NCBI GenBank assembly: GCA_037968895.1 | Contig: JBBKWJ010000209.1 | Span: 1 to 6,539, forward strand | Direction of reading: 5' to 3' | Origin: JBBKWJ01 sp037968895 | GTDB lineage: Bacteria; Actinomycetota; Acidimicrobiia; Acidimicrobiales; SZUA-35 | DNA length: 6,539 nucleotides | In this document: positions 5,982-6,539 of the stretch, piece after piece | Layout: the number at the start of each line of letters is the position of its first letter | Position numbering within the stretch: the stretch's first letter is position 1 | Program-made: the position numbers and the translations under genes | Notes under the pieces: generated by a model | Databases searched by the model: none | Told to the model about the DNA's origin: nothing | Seen by the model: the letters and a program-made list of their open reading frames with translations, nothing else

Positions 5982-6041
5982 ATGCAGCACTCGACGGATG
6001 AGCCAAATACCCGAGCTAGCGCGAGGTCTACGACTCGATGA
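5982..6041 (+). CDS. Possible 19-residue upstream ORF overlapping the NiCoT start
   Basis: ATG at 5982 opens a 19-codon frame (MQHSTDEPNTRASARSTTR) whose TGA (6039-6041) overlaps the transporter ATG as ATGA. The overlap matches the coupling geometry seen twice on the other strand. The Shine-Dalgarno is weak (GACGAG just upstream) and the protein has no recognisable features. It may be a leader that couples translation to the transporter, or chance. Confidence 0.25.
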   Translation: MQHSTDEPNTRASARSTTR

Positions 6042-6539
6042 CAGTTGGCTTGATCATTACCTCCCTGCTGTTTGGCATGAGGCACGGCGTTGATTGGGAC
6101 CACATTGCGGCGATTGCCGACCTCAGCAGCACTGCTGCGACTCGGCGCCGTGGGTTCTTCCTGTCATTCCTCTACGCGCTTGGGCACGCTGTCGTCGTTT
6201 TCGTTCTTGGTGCCCTCGCCATCGTGTTTGGGGCATCGCTTCCGAGCGGAGTCGACACATGGATGAGCCGCGTCGTCGGCGCGACGCTCATCGGACTCGG
6301 CACCTGGATTCTCTTTGATCTGATTCGAAGCCGTCGCGAGTTTCGGCTCCGCAGCCGATGGATGCTTGTGTTCCAAGGGGCCTTTGCTGGAATCAGACGA
6401 GTGAGGTCGGTGAGGAGCGAGCGAAAACTCATCGTCGACCACGATCACCTGCATGTCGTCGAGCACGAGCACGAGCACGAGCACGAACACGTACACGTAC
6501 ATGAGCATGAGCATGAGCATGAGCATGAGCATGAGCATG
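6038..6539 (+). CDS. NiCoT/HoxN-family nickel/cobalt transporter with His-rich loop (partial, 3' end off window)
   Basis: 167 complete residues, open to the right edge. Residues 13-26 (GMRHGVDWDHIAAI) carry the H-x4-D-H signature of the NiCoT family (His16, Asp21, His22, with Asp19), the membrane motif needed for Ni/Co recognition in characterised members. LYALGHAVVVF (45-55) matches the second conserved NiCoT segment around Gly-His. Hydrophobic segments lie at about 3-13, 40-65 and 78-95, followed by a basic stretch and an extreme His-rich region from residue 135 (DDHDHLH, then 13 Glu-His or Val-His pairs) that would be a metal-binding loop between membrane helices. The ATG at 6038 is the first good start after an in-frame stop at 6017. 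A GAGG lies at 6023-6026, rather far away. The gene is divergent from the minus-strand operon. Uptake versus export cannot be decided from this part. Confidence 0.87.
   Translation, partial: MTVGLIITSLLFGMRHGVDWDHIAAIADLSSTAATRRRGFFLSFLYALGHAVVVFVLGALAIVFGASLPSGVDTWMSRVVGATLIGLGTWILFDLIRSRREFRLRSRWMLVFQGAFAGIRRVRSVRSERKLIVDHDHLHVVEHEHEHEHEHVHVHEHEHEHEHEHEH
6461..6539 (+). repeat. Hexanucleotide tandem repeat encoding a Glu-His tract
   Basis: Thirteen six-base units run in frame: four GAGCAC, one GAACAC, GTACAC, GTACAT, then six GAGCAT, continuing off the window edge. They encode (Glu-His)5 (Val-His)2 (Glu-His)6 in the NiCoT His-rich loop. Within each block the units are identical even at synonymous positions, which indicates expansion by slippage in two separate blocks. 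Confidence 0.95.

Larger units (their letters stand above)
5759..6037. promoter_or_regulatory. Divergent intergenic region between the minus-strand operon and the NiCoT gene
   Basis: 279 bases separate the two divergent starts, the only large non-coding stretch in the window. It should hold promoters for both directions. Visible elements are the Shine-Dalgarno of the minus gene (5766-5775), an inverted repeat at 5828-5842, a 17-bp imperfect dyad at 5954-5970 and a short ORF from 5982. Open frames across it are shadows of low plausibility. I see no convincing -10/-35 for the minus direction and no RNA gene. Confidence 0.65.

Noticed and set aside
5761..6006. 81-residue minus-strand frame and a 67-residue plus-strand frame (5774-5977) in the divergent region
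   Set aside because: Both are Arg/Ser-rich without recognisable domains and would cover the operator-like dyads. Neither has a convincing Shine-Dalgarno.
6126..6138. Palindrome GCAGCACTGCTGC in the NiCoT gene
   Set aside because: Arises from Ser-Ser-Thr-Ala-Ala codons and is short, with no positional reason to expect function.
6164..6538. Minus-strand 124-residue frame with a Met-Leu repeat
   Set aside because: It is the complement of the Glu-His repeat of the NiCoT gene. The repeated composition is an artefact and the rest lacks protein features.

Overview
The window is moderately GC-rich, densely coding DNA. Several exported proteins are small and acidic, and two end in a DUF4214 domain. 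This suggests a high-GC Gram-positive bacterium (Actinomycetota), possibly the Acidimicrobiia, where DUF4214 surface proteins are common. That placement rests on composition and domain content, not on a marker gene.

Layout. From about 5758 leftwards, five genes run on the minus strand in one apparent operon. In order they are: (1) an exported protein with an EF-hand-like loop and a C-terminal DUF4214 domain (4760-5758); (2) a membrane-anchored extracytoplasmic protein of unknown function, starting inside the stop of gene 1 through an ATGA overlap (3882-4763); (3) after a 134-base gap, a secreted DUF4331 protein carrying its own C-terminal DUF4214 domain (1987-3747); (4) 26 bases later, a membrane-anchored TPR protein (614-1960); (5) overlapping its stop by ATGA, the first 205 residues of an exported protein with the His-Pro-Leu-Gly N-terminus and EF-hand loop typical of NicO-type nickel/cobalt transporter fusions. 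Gene 5 runs off the left edge. A divergent plus-strand gene starts at 6038 and encodes a NiCoT/HoxN-type nickel/cobalt transporter with the H-x4-D-H signature. It runs off the right edge inside a long Glu-His repeat.

Reading of the locus. Two nickel/cobalt-transporter-type genes flank a set of exported or anchored proteins with EF-hand-like loops, a His cluster and paired DUF4214 domains. The simplest inference is an envelope-located divalent-metal handling system: uptake or efflux through the NiCoT/NicO proteins, with DUF4331, TPR and DUF4214 proteins as extracytoplasmic partners. No function is established for the DUF4331 and DUF4214 parts.

Non-coding signals. The 279-base divergent intergenic region (5759-6037) holds two operator-like dyads, one lying between the candidate -35 and -10 of the transporter gene. 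Three perfect inverted repeats lie inside coding sequence. One forms a 12-bp stem with a C(UUCG)G tetraloop early in the TPR mRNA, and one forms a 14-bp stem inside gene 2. Two very short ORFs sit just upstream of the DUF4331 and NiCoT genes and may be leader peptides.
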